From Nioella halotolerans (GTDB lineage: Bacteria > Pseudomonadota > Alphaproteobacteria > Rhodobacterales > Rhodobacteraceae), in NCBI GenBank assembly GCA_003428585.1, contig QVQC01000001.1, positions 24,322 to 88,321 of the forward strand: a stretch of DNA of 64,000 bases, in the 5' to 3' direction. Made by a program: the position numbers and the translations under genes. This document shows positions 28,719-35,982 of this stretch, one piece after another (positions within the stretch are counted from its first letter, which is position 1; every line of letters begins with the position of its first letter). A model generated the notes under the pieces. It was not told where the DNA came from, searched no databases, and was given only the letters and a program-made list of their open reading frames with translations.

Positions 28719-29885
28719 TCACCTGTGCCGGTTCAGAAGGATATCGCCGATCTCGCCCTGCGGACGCGAACGGGTGAGGGCCAGAAGCATCCCCACCGCG
28801 AGTCCCGTCGCGATCAGCGACGAGCCACCGTAGGACACGAAGGGCAGCGTCATGCCCTTCGCGGGCATCAGGCGCACGGCGACACCCATGTTGATGATGG
28901 ATTGCAGCGCGAAAAGCGCCGCAAGCCCGGTTCCGGCCAGCCGGGTAAAGGGGTCGCGTTCCTTCATCAACCGCAAAAACGCGCGCATCGCCACGGTGGC
29001 GAAAAGCGCGATGATCACCAGCACGAGGACCAGCCCGTATTCCTCTGCCGCGACGGCGATGATGAAATCGGTATGCGCATCGGGCAGTGTCCACTTGACC
29101 GAGCCTTCGCCCAGCCCGGTGCCGAAGACGCCGCCCTCGCGGATCGCGTTGGCGGCATAGGCCAGCTGCGTGTTGGGATCGACCTCTGCCGAAAGGAACC
29201 CGTCGATGCGCCGCGCCACGTGGTCAGAGTTCGAATAGGCAAACACGCCGCCAAGGATGACCAGCGCCGCGACCAGCATCAGCACCGCGATCGGCGCCCC
29301 GGCCACGAAATACATCACCGCCCATGCAAAGAGGATCAGCGCCGCCTGCCCGTAATCGGGCTGCACCACAAGGAACCCCACCGCCACCGCCATTACCAGC
29401 AAGGACACCGCCTTGCCCGGCGGTCCGGCGACATCCTGGTTGGCGGCGATCATCCACGCGGTGAAGATCACGAAGACCGGCTTGAGGAATTCCGCCGGCT
29501 GCACCGAGGCGAAGCCAAGCGAATACCACCGCGTCGCACCCTGCCCGAAATCCGTGCCGAAGACCGGCAGCAGGGCCAGCGCCGCGAACGCCCCGAAAAA
29601 GCCCAACACCCCGAACCGGCGGACCTGCGCGGGGCGCAGCATCGAGGCGAGCACCATCACGATCAGCGCGAGACCACCGAAAAAGGCTTGCCGGTTGACG
29701 TAGTAGAAGGGCGCTTCCCCATTGCGTTCGGCCAAAGGCGGCGAGGCCGCGAATCCCAGCAGCAGGCCGATGAGGAACAGGGCCAGAATGCAGGTCAGGG
29801 TGATCCTGTCCACGGTCCGCCACCAGCGGGGCAGAATCGCCTCGCCCGATTGCACGAGAACCGTGCCATGCGCCATTTCCGTCAT
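28719..29885 (-). CDS. ftsW: Peptidoglycan glycosyltransferase FtsW
   Basis: FtsW is the SEDS-family glycan polymerase of the divisome. It has 388 residues and about ten transmembrane helices. SEDS signatures are present: [38 protein letters not shown] and [28 protein letters not shown] near the C-terminus. It is the first gene of the mur/fts run on this strand. Confidence 0.96.
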   Translation of the reverse strand: MTEMAHGTVLVQSGEAILPRWWRTVDRITLTCILALFLIGLLLGFAASPPLAERNGEAPFYYVNRQAFFGGLALIVMVLASMLRPAQVRRFGVLGFFGAFAALALLPVFGTDFGQGATRWYSLGFASVQPAEFLKPVFVIFTAWMIAANQDVAGPPGKAVSLLVMAVAVGFLVVQPDYGQAALILFAWAVMYFVAGAPIAVLMLVAALVILGGVFAYSNSDHVARRIDGFLSAEVDPNTQLAYAANAIREGGVFGTGLGEGSVKWTLPDAHTDFIIAVAAEEYGLVLVLVIIALFATVAMRAFLRLMKERDPFTRLAGTGLAALFALQSIINMGVAVRLMPAKGMTLPFVSYGGSSLIATGLAVGMLLALTRSRPQGEIGDILLNRHR

Positions 29886-30218
29886 GCCTGCCGCCCGATA
29901 CTGCCTGTTTGTGCCCGGTTGTCCGGGTCTGGACCCTACTCTAGCGCGAATTGCCCCAAGGGGCTAGGGAAATGCCATTTCGCATGGCGCGGGCAGCAGG
30001 CATTTGCCGGGACGCAGGGATTGACAAGAAAAAAACCGCCGCGCTCCGGGGCTGGAGGCGGCGGCAGGTATGCGCGTCGTCCGCTGGGATGGCCGGGGCC
30101 CGGCAGGCAGAACCGGGAACCCGAGGCAAAGGCAGTGCGCGAAGGTCAAAGGGGACAGGCCCTTCGCGTCAATGGTCAGCCATCCGGGGAATGCGACCGC
30201 AGGCAGTAAGACGGCGGG
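29886..30218. other. Intergenic region between ftsW and the microprotein gene
   Basis: No gene is supportable. It holds a strong minus-strand terminator (30029-30064) and, further left, presumably the ftsW promoter. Confidence 0.6.
30029..30064 (-). terminator. Rho-independent terminator of the microprotein transcript
   Basis: Reading the minus strand, CCGCCGC (30064-30058) pairs with GCGGCGG (30042-30036) around a 15-base loop, followed by a run of seven T. It lies about 155 bases past the 40-codon gene, separating that unit from ftsW. The resulting transcript would have a 3' untranslated part of roughly 180 bases. Confidence 0.85.
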
Positions 30219-30341
30219 TCAGATGAACCCGGGCAAGTGCAGGACACCAAGCGTCATGACGCCGATTGCGATGACCCCGGCGAAATCCTGCAAGAGCGAG
30301 TCATGCGAGGTGGCAAGAACCTGTCTGATCTGTGCAAGCAT
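30219..30341 (-). CDS. 40-residue hydrophobic microprotein behind an SOS-type box
   Basis: The short reading frame starts MLAQIRQVLATSH and ends LGVLHLPGFI. A charged N-terminal helix is followed by a single 20-residue hydrophobic segment (FAGVIAIGVMTLGVLHL), so it is probably an inner-membrane peptide. AGGAAACGGA lies just upstream of the ATG. About 70-85 bases upstream is a GAAC-N7-GAAC direct repeat of the alphaproteobacterial LexA type. It has its own terminator and sits beside ftsW. I recall similar ~40-residue peptides in other Rhodobacteraceae but no known function. By analogy with SidA, the SOS-induced division inhibitor of Caulobacter, a role in checkpoint arrest is possible (inference). 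Confidence 0.65.
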   Translation of the reverse strand: MLAQIRQVLATSHDSLLQDFAGVIAIGVMTLGVLHLPGFI

Positions 30342-30410
30342 CGTTTCCGTTTCCTGAACATCTGGTCCGCGTGTTAACGCTTTGTTCTCACACTTGGGCG
30401 GCAAAAGCAA

Positions 30411-30425
30411 GAACTTTATGAGAAC
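30411..30425. promoter_or_regulatory. Candidate LexA (SOS) box
   Basis: GAAC at 30411-30414, seven bases, GAAC at 30422-30425, the GAAC-N7-GAAC (GTTC-N7-GTTC) arrangement of alphaproteobacterial LexA operators. A third GAAC follows at 30432 with six-base spacing, and an opposed GTTC lies at 30384. The only gene reading away from it at a suitable distance is the 40-residue microprotein on the minus strand. Confidence 0.6.
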
Positions 30426-30550
30426 ATTTGAGAACAAAGCGGCACAAATGGTTAATGGACGGCGTATACGGAAGATGGGCTTGTCGGCACCCATCAGCCC
30501 CCGTCGGCCGGGGCCCGGACCTCGATTTTGTAAAAACCGATGCGGGGAGG

Positions 30551-30602
30551 TGGTGCGGGTGGAAGGACTAGACCCCCCACGCCTTGAGGCGCCAGACCCT
30601 GA
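30551..30602 (-). pseudogene. 3' half of a tRNA-Leu(CAG), probable integration scar
   Basis: Read on the minus strand the segment begins in the anticodon loop (TCAGGG), continues through the 3' anticodon stem TCTGG, a variable arm CGCC-TCAA-GGCG, a T arm and the acceptor strand ending CCACCCGCACCA. The 5' half of the tRNA is absent: the sequence upstream is unrelated. The T loop is altered (TCTAGTC instead of TTCGAGTC), so the copy is no longer functional. A 3' tRNA half from anticodon to CCA is the usual duplicate left by integrases that target tRNA genes. Confidence 0.7.
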
Positions 30603-30881
30603 TTTCTACGAAAACCGATATAAGTCAACAGGTTAGACTTGACATTTCGCAGGACATAACGGAAACGAACCGTGAAAGCGCGAAACGGTGTTTACGCGCG
30701 GCACACGCCTTACAGACCCGGCAACACCCAGCACCCGAGTGATCCCGACCGTTGGGCCTGGAACTTGACCGCGCGCTGCGGTACGCCGCGCACTGATCGA
30801 GGTAAGTTCGCTTGGAAGCGCGATGGCCTATTGTTGCGACCATCGCTGGCAACAGACCAGTGTCCGCAACGTGGGGACGCA

Positions 30882-30956
30882 ATGAACCGGATCATTTACA
30901 TCGTAGGCTTTGTCGTCATCTTCCTGATCATCTTGGGCTTTCTTGGCCTGCGCTGA
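30882..30956 (+). CDS. 24-residue membrane microprotein
   Basis: This very short frame reads MNRIIYIVGFVVIFLIILGF and then LGLR: a single hydrophobic helix with a basic end. GGGGAC lies 5 bases before the ATG. I recall similar MxRIIYIVG...GLR peptides in other Rhodobacteraceae genomes, but no function. It could be missed by automatic annotation. Confidence 0.5.
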   Translation: MNRIIYIVGFVVIFLIILGFLGLR

Positions 30957-31079
30957 TCGTAGAACCGCAGCTAAACAGCAATGACGGATTGACCTGGGAA
31001 TAGACTCCGGAATCTGAGTTCTATCGAGATTGTAGCTGCTTCTTCCTGTACATTTTGCCCCAAAAGAGAGACATCTCCA

Positions 31080-31238
31080 ATGAATACAATTCTGATTATC
31101 ATTGTCCTGCTTTTGGTGTTCGGCGGGGGCGGCGGCTACTACGGGTATAACCGCTATGGCACGCGTGGTCTCGGTGGAGTCCTCGGCTTGCTGCTTGTCG
31201 TCCTGATCGCCCTCTGGTTTCTCGGCGTGCTTGTTTAA
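31080..31238 (+). CDS. DUF3309-like 52-residue membrane protein
   Basis: The small protein begins MNTILIIIVLLLVFGGGGGYYG and ends GGVLGLLLVVLIALWFLGVLV: two hydrophobic helices joined by a Gly/Tyr/Arg turn. This layout fits DUF3309 (a short two-helix family), although the central segment is more glycine-rich than usual. Function unknown. It precedes the DUF5765 gene by about 200 bases in the same direction. Confidence 0.6.
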   Translation: MNTILIIIVLLLVFGGGGGYYGYNRYGTRGLGGVLGLLLVVLIALWFLGVLV

Positions 31239-31433
31239 GCTGCGCACAGCTGGATTTGGGCGCCAAGATTGGTCTGGGCCTGACACTTGCGAGGCCGAAG
31301 CGTTCAAGGTTTTGCCACGTTGGAAAAGGCGAATGCAGATTGGCAGACATCATTCCTGCGAGGCAATCCATCTTCGCCGCAAAGCCATGGGGATGCCGAA
31401 CCCAAGGCATTTCCGTCAAACCGGAGAATTAGT

Positions 31434-32189
31434 ATGTGTTGGAGCGGGGAAGCGTCGGCAGTACTGGCAGTTGTAGGCATAACTACCACCGCTTATGCCG
31501 CCTACAGGAAAGAACCGGCGCCGTTGTGGATGGCGCTCGGCTATTTCTCGTCAATGGAACTTTTACAGGCCTTCACATACCCGGTCATCGATCAATGCTC
31601 GCTCCCCTCGAATCAGGTCGCCACTCTTCTGAGCTACTTGCACATCGTATTCCAGCCATTCTTCATCAACATGCTGTCGATGTACTTCATACCAAATGCT
31701 GTTCGCGAGAGGATCCAGTGGCCGGTTTATACAGTCTGTTTTGCTTCGGCAGTCGTCATGCTTTTGCAGCTTTACCCGTTCGAGTGGGCAGGGTCATGTC
31801 CACTGGGCCGCGGGCTGTGTGCTGACCAGCTTTGCTCGGTTTCCGGAGAGTGGCATATCGCCTGGGATGTTCCGACGAACGGCATGCTGAATTTCATTAC
31901 TGTCGATTCCTGGGCTTCTTTCCTGAGCATTTATCCCACCTATTTCATTGTCGGAATCTTGCTGCCCTTCGTCTACGGCTCATGGCGGTTTACCGTGTAC
32001 CATTTCCTGGTCGGACCGCAATTGGCCATGCTCCTGACCAGCAACCCCAATGAAGTGGCCGCGATTTGGTGCCTGCTATCAATCGGAATTCTGCTTCTTG
32101 TCGTGAAGACGCCGATAAGGCGCTTCATGTTCGTGAAATCCTGGTGGTTGTGGCCAGGAAGACTCGGTCGAAAACGAAGCGATGTCTGA
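31434..32189 (+). CDS. DUF5765 family multi-spanning membrane protein
   Basis: The protein has 251 residues with about seven transmembrane helices. The opening MCWSGEASAVLAVVGI, the segment GYFSSMELLQAFTYPVIDQC, the LLSYLHIVFQPFFIN motif and CSVSGEWHIAWDVP are conserved features of DUF5765 as I remember it. The three Cys in the second luminal region (SCPLGRGLCADQLC) may form disulfides. GGAG lies 9 bases before the ATG. Function is unknown. Codon use is less GC-biased than the dcw genes, in line with an acquired segment. Confidence 0.75.
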   Translation: MCWSGEASAVLAVVGITTTAYAAYRKEPAPLWMALGYFSSMELLQAFTYPVIDQCSLPSNQVATLLSYLHIVFQPFFINMLSMYFIPNAVRERIQWPVYTVCFASAVVMLLQLYPFEWAGSCPLGRGLCADQLCSVSGEWHIAWDVPTNGMLNFITVDSWASFLSIYPTYFIVGILLPFVYGSWRFTVYHFLVGPQLAMLLTSNPNEVAAIWCLLSIGILLLVVKTPIRRFMFVKSWWLWPGRLGRKRSDV

Positions 32190-32500
32190 TCAGGTTTTCC
32201 ATGCGAGGAGGGGAAGGACTGGAGGGCCATGTCCGGCAGGTGCTCGGCTGCGCACCCAAGCGCCTGCATTTTATTGTGCCCGGACTAACCTGCATCTGTG
32301 CGAGCGGACCGGAAAACCAGCAAGGTTCATCCCAATCACCGAGACGCTTGGCGTATCCGTCCGTTGGATCGTATCCGTCACGGGCGGCAAAGGTCTCTCC
32401 GTTTCCACCTTGAACCGTGGACAGTCGCATCGCGTCAGGCCCGAAGATTCGGGTCCGAGCGTCTTACCTGGCCAGTACCGGCTCATTTACAGGGGTTCTT
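32190..32500. other. Non-coding gap between the DUF5765 and esterase genes
   Basis: The 311 bases show no gene, repeat or terminator that I can defend. The esterase promoter should lie in the last part. Confidence 0.5.
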
Positions 32501-33445
32501 ATGTCAGCATCTTCACCTACCGCCAATCGTCTCTCCGTAATGGAGAAATTCGGGACTGACCCCGGGTCGCTGAGTGCGGAGCTTTATGTGCCGGAGAACT
32601 TCCCGAAGAACGGCCCTCTTGTCGTGGTGCTGCATGGCAGCACCCAGTCGGCGGAGAGCTACGATACCGGATCGGGCTGGTCTGCTCTCGCCGAAGAATG
32701 CGGGCTGGCGCTCCTTTTTCCGGGGCAAAGACTGACCAACAATCTCATCGGTAGCTTCAACTGGTTCGAGACCGGCGACAGCCAACGCGGCGGCGGCGAA
32801 CCGCTCTCTATTCGGCACATGATCGCACAGGTCGTTGACGATCACGCGATCGACCGCTCGCGCGTCTTCATTACGGGCCTGTCCTCGGGCGGTGCCATGA
32901 CATCCGTGATGCTGGCGACCTATCCGGACGTGTTCGCGGGAGGGGCGATCATCGCGGGTTTGCCCTACCGCAGCGCGGACAACATGCTGGAGGCGATCAT
33001 ACGGATGAACGGCTATGGCAGTCCATCAGACAGCCAACTCGACTCGTTCGTGCGCGGGGCCTCGAAATTCTCGGGTCCGTGGCCGACGATTTCGGTCTGG
33101 CATGGCGACAGCGATACAACCGTCGACAATTCCAACGCCAGCGCGATCGTCCGGCAATGGCAGAAGATCCACAAGGTCGAAGGCCCGCCGACACGCGTCG
33201 AGACGGTTGACGGCTTCCCTCGGGAAGTCTGGTGCGACCCCGACGGGCGGGTGGTGATCGAGCACTACATCATCAAGGACATGGGCCACGGCACGCCGAT
33301 CAGTGCCGCGGGCGATGAAGGCCTGGGGGAAGAAGGCAAGTACATGCTGGAGGTTGGCATTTCCTCGACCCGCCACATCGCGGATTTCTGGGGTTTGACG
33401 CGGACCTGCTCAGTGAAACGGGCCGAACGGAAAACGGCCGCCTAG
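32501..33445 (+). CDS. PHB depolymerase-family esterase without signal peptide
   Basis: The 314-residue alpha/beta hydrolase belongs to the esterase/PHB depolymerase family. Visible: oxyanion region VVVLHGSTQSAESY (about 41-54), lipase box GLSSGG (126-131, nucleophile Ser128), acid in WHGDSDTTV and the catalytic His in DMGHGTP. Secreted depolymerases begin with a signal peptide, but this one starts MSASSPTANRLSVMEKFG, so it is probably cytosolic and may act on stored polyhydroxyalkanoate or on another polyester or acyl ester. Start at 32501 is the first ATG giving a normal N-terminus, though its ribosome site is weak. Confidence 0.8.
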   Translation: MSASSPTANRLSVMEKFGTDPGSLSAELYVPENFPKNGPLVVVLHGSTQSAESYDTGSGWSALAEECGLALLFPGQRLTNNLIGSFNWFETGDSQRGGGEPLSIRHMIAQVVDDHAIDRSRVFITGLSSGGAMTSVMLATYPDVFAGGAIIAGLPYRSADNMLEAIIRMNGYGSPSDSQLDSFVRGASKFSGPWPTISVWHGDSDTTVDNSNASAIVRQWQKIHKVEGPPTRVETVDGFPREVWCDPDGRVVIEHYIIKDMGHGTPISAAGDEGLGEEGKYMLEVGISSTRHIADFWGLTRTCSVKRAERKTAA

Positions 33446-33664
33446 ATCGGCTCGTGTGTAAACCCGACATACCACCTCTCGCCGAATCCTTCACCGCGCG
33501 TCCCGGTCCGGCATAGAGGCATCGGCACGCACGACGAGCCGAAGCGGGCGAACGAGCGCCCTGCCGGGAAAATCCGCGCCAAGAAGGCCGACGAAAAGGA
33601 CCGGAAGTAGGAGCGATGACAGCGGCGTAAGCCAAGGGTCAATCGGGCCTCCCTGTCCGCGGTA

Positions 33665-34444
33665 TCAGCGATAGACGATCCCGCCGTCGGTGATGATCGC
33701 CTGACCTGTTATGTAGTCAGAATCCGGACCAGCGAGGTATGCGACCAACGCGGCCACGTCATCCGGGGTCTGCGCGCGGCCCAAGGCGATCCCGCCCACG
33801 TATTTGTCGTAAGTCTCGCCGATGGGGGCACCGGTCAATTCGGAAAACCGCTTGTCGATCTCGACCCACATGTCCGTTCCGACGATACCCGGGCAATAGG
33901 CGTTCACGGTGATGCCGTCGCTTGCATATTCCTTGGCTGCGGCCTGTGTCAGCGCGCGCACGGCGAATTTCGTCGCGGAATAGACGCCCAGCATCTCAAA
34001 GCCATCATGACCGGCAATCGACGACGCATTGATGATCTTGCCCTTGTGACCCAGGGCCTTGAATTTCTCCGCCGCTGCCTGAATGCCCCAGAGAACACCC
34101 TGGATGTTGACTTTCAGGATCAGTTCCACATCCTCGGGCGTGACATCCGCGATCGGACCAACCTGGGCGATACCGGCGTTATTGACGATAATGTCGAACC
34201 CGCCGAGCGTCTTCTCGGCATGATCGACCGCAGAATGGACCTCGGCACGGTTGCTGACGTCGGCTTTGAACGTCGTGGCCTTGCGGCCAAGGTCTTCGAT
34301 TTCGGCGGCGACTCCGGCCATCTTGTCGGAATTGATGTCGACAACGGCGATATCGGCACCGTCTTTTGCCAAACGCAAGGCGATGCCCCGTCCGATCCCT
34401 TGCGCCGCACCGGTCACAAGCGCCACTTTCCCTTTGAGTGTCAT
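33665..34444 (-). CDS. budC: Short-chain dehydrogenase, acetoin/diacetyl reductase (meso-2,3-butanediol dehydrogenase type)
   Basis: This 259-residue classical SDR has the cofactor loop [12 protein letters not shown] (about 12-23), the D in AVVDIN indicating NAD preference, [11 protein letters not shown], catalytic Ser in [10 protein letters not shown] and YSATK. The [10 protein letters not shown] and [10 protein letters not shown] stretches are those of (S)-acetoin-forming diacetyl reductases. Expected reaction: interconversion of diacetyl, acetoin and 2,3-butanediol. It is convergent with the esterase gene and stands alone. Substrate is inferred from family resemblance only. Confidence 0.85.
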   Translation of the reverse strand: MTLKGKVALVTGAAQGIGRGIALRLAKDGADIAVVDINSDKMAGVAAEIEDLGRKATTFKADVSNRAEVHSAVDHAEKTLGGFDIIVNNAGIAQVGPIADVTPEDVELILKVNIQGVLWGIQAAAEKFKALGHKGKIINASSIAGHDGFEMLGVYSATKFAVRALTQAAAKEYASDGITVNAYCPGIVGTDMWVEIDKRFSELTGAPIGETYDKYVGGIALGRAQTPDDVAALVAYLAGPDSDYITGQAIITDGGIVYR

Positions 34445-34656
34445 TGAATTGTTCCCTTTGCTGTTTCGAACTGGGCCAGACGGCCATCAGAATCGATCGC
34501 CATTTGACGGCAAAAGAAGCTCCCCAAGGCTAACTCGGATCAGCGTCCAGTCGTGAAACTTGGCATAGGTCCATTCGTCGATCCATCCGAGCCGGGCCTG
34601 AACACCTAGCAGGCGGAGAGCCCTGCGTCGATCAGGGGCTGGCGCCTGCAAGCGCG

Positions 34657-34870
34657 TCCGTCTTCCGCCTGCTGACCTTTTGCGACCTCTTAGACGTATC
34701 CATGACCGATATGTGCGAGCTGGGCAAACCGCCGCGTTGCAAGAACGCCGCCACGCTTACGACGCTCAAGCGCGTTCTGGGCAAGAAGAAGATCGGGCAC
34801 CTCGACCGGCAGAAGCTGATCGACTACGGTCATATCGTCGAGACGGGGCTGGCAGAACAAGCCCGCCCGA
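34657..34870 (+). pseudogene. Remnant of a tyrosine recombinase/integrase N-terminal domain
   Basis: The frame containing the ATG at 34702 reads TFCDLLDVSMTDMCELGKPP then TLTTLKRVLGKKKIGHLDRQ and KLIDYG. The pattern (DMxExGKPPRxxKxATLxxLKxxLGxxKIxxLDRxxLIxYG) is that of the core-binding domain of shufflon/phage-type site-specific integrases. The expected next segment (RAxxGAGPVT) is replaced by unrelated text and a stop, and the catalytic domain is gone. A remnant integrase fits the tRNA scar 4 kb to the left. Confidence 0.5.
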
Positions 34871-35093
34871 GAGCGTCTTCGACTTCGTGCCGGGGATCAC
34901 CGCCGTGACCCGGTCGACGCCGCAGTAGCTCGCTCGGCCGGTTCATGTCCTTGCCGCTTATCGAGCAGGTATTTCCAGCCAAGTAGCGGCGTTGCAAGCT
35001 GGTGGGTCTGCTCCTGCCGGCAGAGACGAAGAGACTGCCCTTCGCCGCGCACATGCGCAAGCAACAATCAATCCGTCGGCGGAACTGAAGGTA

Positions 35094-35107
35094 TTGACCT
35101 AGATCAG
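35094..35107 (+). promoter_or_regulatory. FNR/CRP-type box upstream of the plus-strand hydrolase operon
   Basis: TTGACCTAGATCAG matches the FNR/Dnr consensus TTGAT-N4-ATCAA at 8 of 10 positions. TACCAT at 35131-35136 could be the -10 element for a class II site, placing the transcript start at or very near the ATG at 35143. A perfect box lies at the opposite end of the cluster (47512-47525). Confidence 0.5.
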
Positions 35108-35142
35108 TGACTGCATCTTTTCTCACGATCTACCATCAACAC

Positions 35143-35982
35143 ATGAAAATTGTTGCTTTTGCCATCGTCCTCGTGTCCTTGTGCATCATTGCACTTACGG
35201 TCCTGCGCCTGATGGATCGGAGGGACGATCGCGCGGAATGGGACCGGCTGGCAGCGCAACAACCCGAGGCTCCGGGCCGTTTCGATCCGGAGATGGTGGC
35301 CGACCTCCCAGAGCCCGCGCGGCGATACTTCGCCTATGCGATCGAACCCGGAGCACCGCTTCTGCCCGTTTCCGTAATCGAGATGACCGGCGAGTTCAGC
35401 CTGGGGACAAAGGACGATCCACGTTACCAGCCGATGGAGGCGCACCAGATCCTTGCTGCACCGGAGGGCTTCGTCTGGGCGATGCGCACGACCGGCGGCA
35501 TGCCGGTTTCGGGGTCGGATTCCGGCCGCTGGACCCGGTTCCGCATCTTCGGGCTGATCCCGGTGGCCCGTCTCGGTGGCGATCCGGACCACACCCGTTC
35601 GGCCTATGGGCGCTACGTGGGCGAGGCCGTGATCTGGGCGCCCGCCGCCCTGTTGCCGGGGCCGGGGATCACATGGGACGCCGTGGACGAAGACACCGCC
35701 CGCGTGACCGTTGAACATGGCCCCCTCAGCCAGGCGGTGGACGTGACCGTCGATGCCGAGGGCCGTCCGGTCACGGCCGTCTTTCAACGCTGGAGCGATG
35801 CCAATCCCGACAAGGAACACCGGTTGCAGCCGTTCGGCGCGACCATGTCCGACTTTCGCGAGGTCGGCGGCTACAGGCTGCCGTTCCGGGTGGAGGCGGG
35901 CAACCACTATGGCACCGAGGACTATTTCGCGTTCTTCCGTGCCGATGTGACAGCCATTCGATTTCCGGGATCGCAGCCATGA
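35143..35982 (+). CDS. DUF6544-like membrane-anchored protein
   Basis: The protein has 279 residues with one N-terminal transmembrane helix (KIVAFAIVLVSLCIIALTVL), then a domain with LPEPARRYFAYAIEPGAPL, GEFSLGTKDDPRYQPMEAHQI, WTRFRIFGLIPVAR and YRLPFRVEAGNHYGTEDYFAFFRADV. These segments are typical of DUF6544. Function unknown. It is the first gene of the plus-strand operon; its stop overlaps the next start as ATGA. The ATG at 35143 leaves almost no leader if the FNR-type box acts as proposed. Confidence 0.75.
   Translation: MKIVAFAIVLVSLCIIALTVLRLMDRRDDRAEWDRLAAQQPEAPGRFDPEMVADLPEPARRYFAYAIEPGAPLLPVSVIEMTGEFSLGTKDDPRYQPMEAHQILAAPEGFVWAMRTTGGMPVSGSDSGRWTRFRIFGLIPVARLGGDPDHTRSAYGRYVGEAVIWAPAALLPGPGITWDAVDEDTARVTVEHGPLSQAVDVTVDAEGRPVTAVFQRWSDANPDKEHRLQPFGATMSDFREVGGYRLPFRVEAGNHYGTEDYFAFFRADVTAIRFPGSQP

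Larger units (their letters stand above)
30342..30881. other. AT-richer non-coding stretch with tRNA scar
   Basis: This 540-base stretch contains the SOS-type box (30411-30425), the tRNA-Leu 3' fragment (30551-30602) and an imperfect 26-base direct repeat (30518-30543 and 30595-30620) spaced 77 bases apart. No convincing gene. Base composition drops visibly here compared with the dcw cluster. Confidence 0.65.
34445..35142. other. Gap carrying an integrase remnant and an FNR-type box
   Basis: Apart from the integrase fragment (34657-34870) and the FNR-like palindrome (35094-35107), I see no gene. Composition is heterogeneous, as in decayed mobile DNA. Confidence 0.55.

Noticed and set aside
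29964-30149. 61-codon minus-strand frame between ftsW and the microprotein
   Set aside because: It spans the terminator hairpin and has no ribosome site; read as 3' untranslated sequence.
33446-33664. Possible mobile-element fragment between the esterase and budC
   Set aside because: No frame gives recognisable transposase or integrase text.
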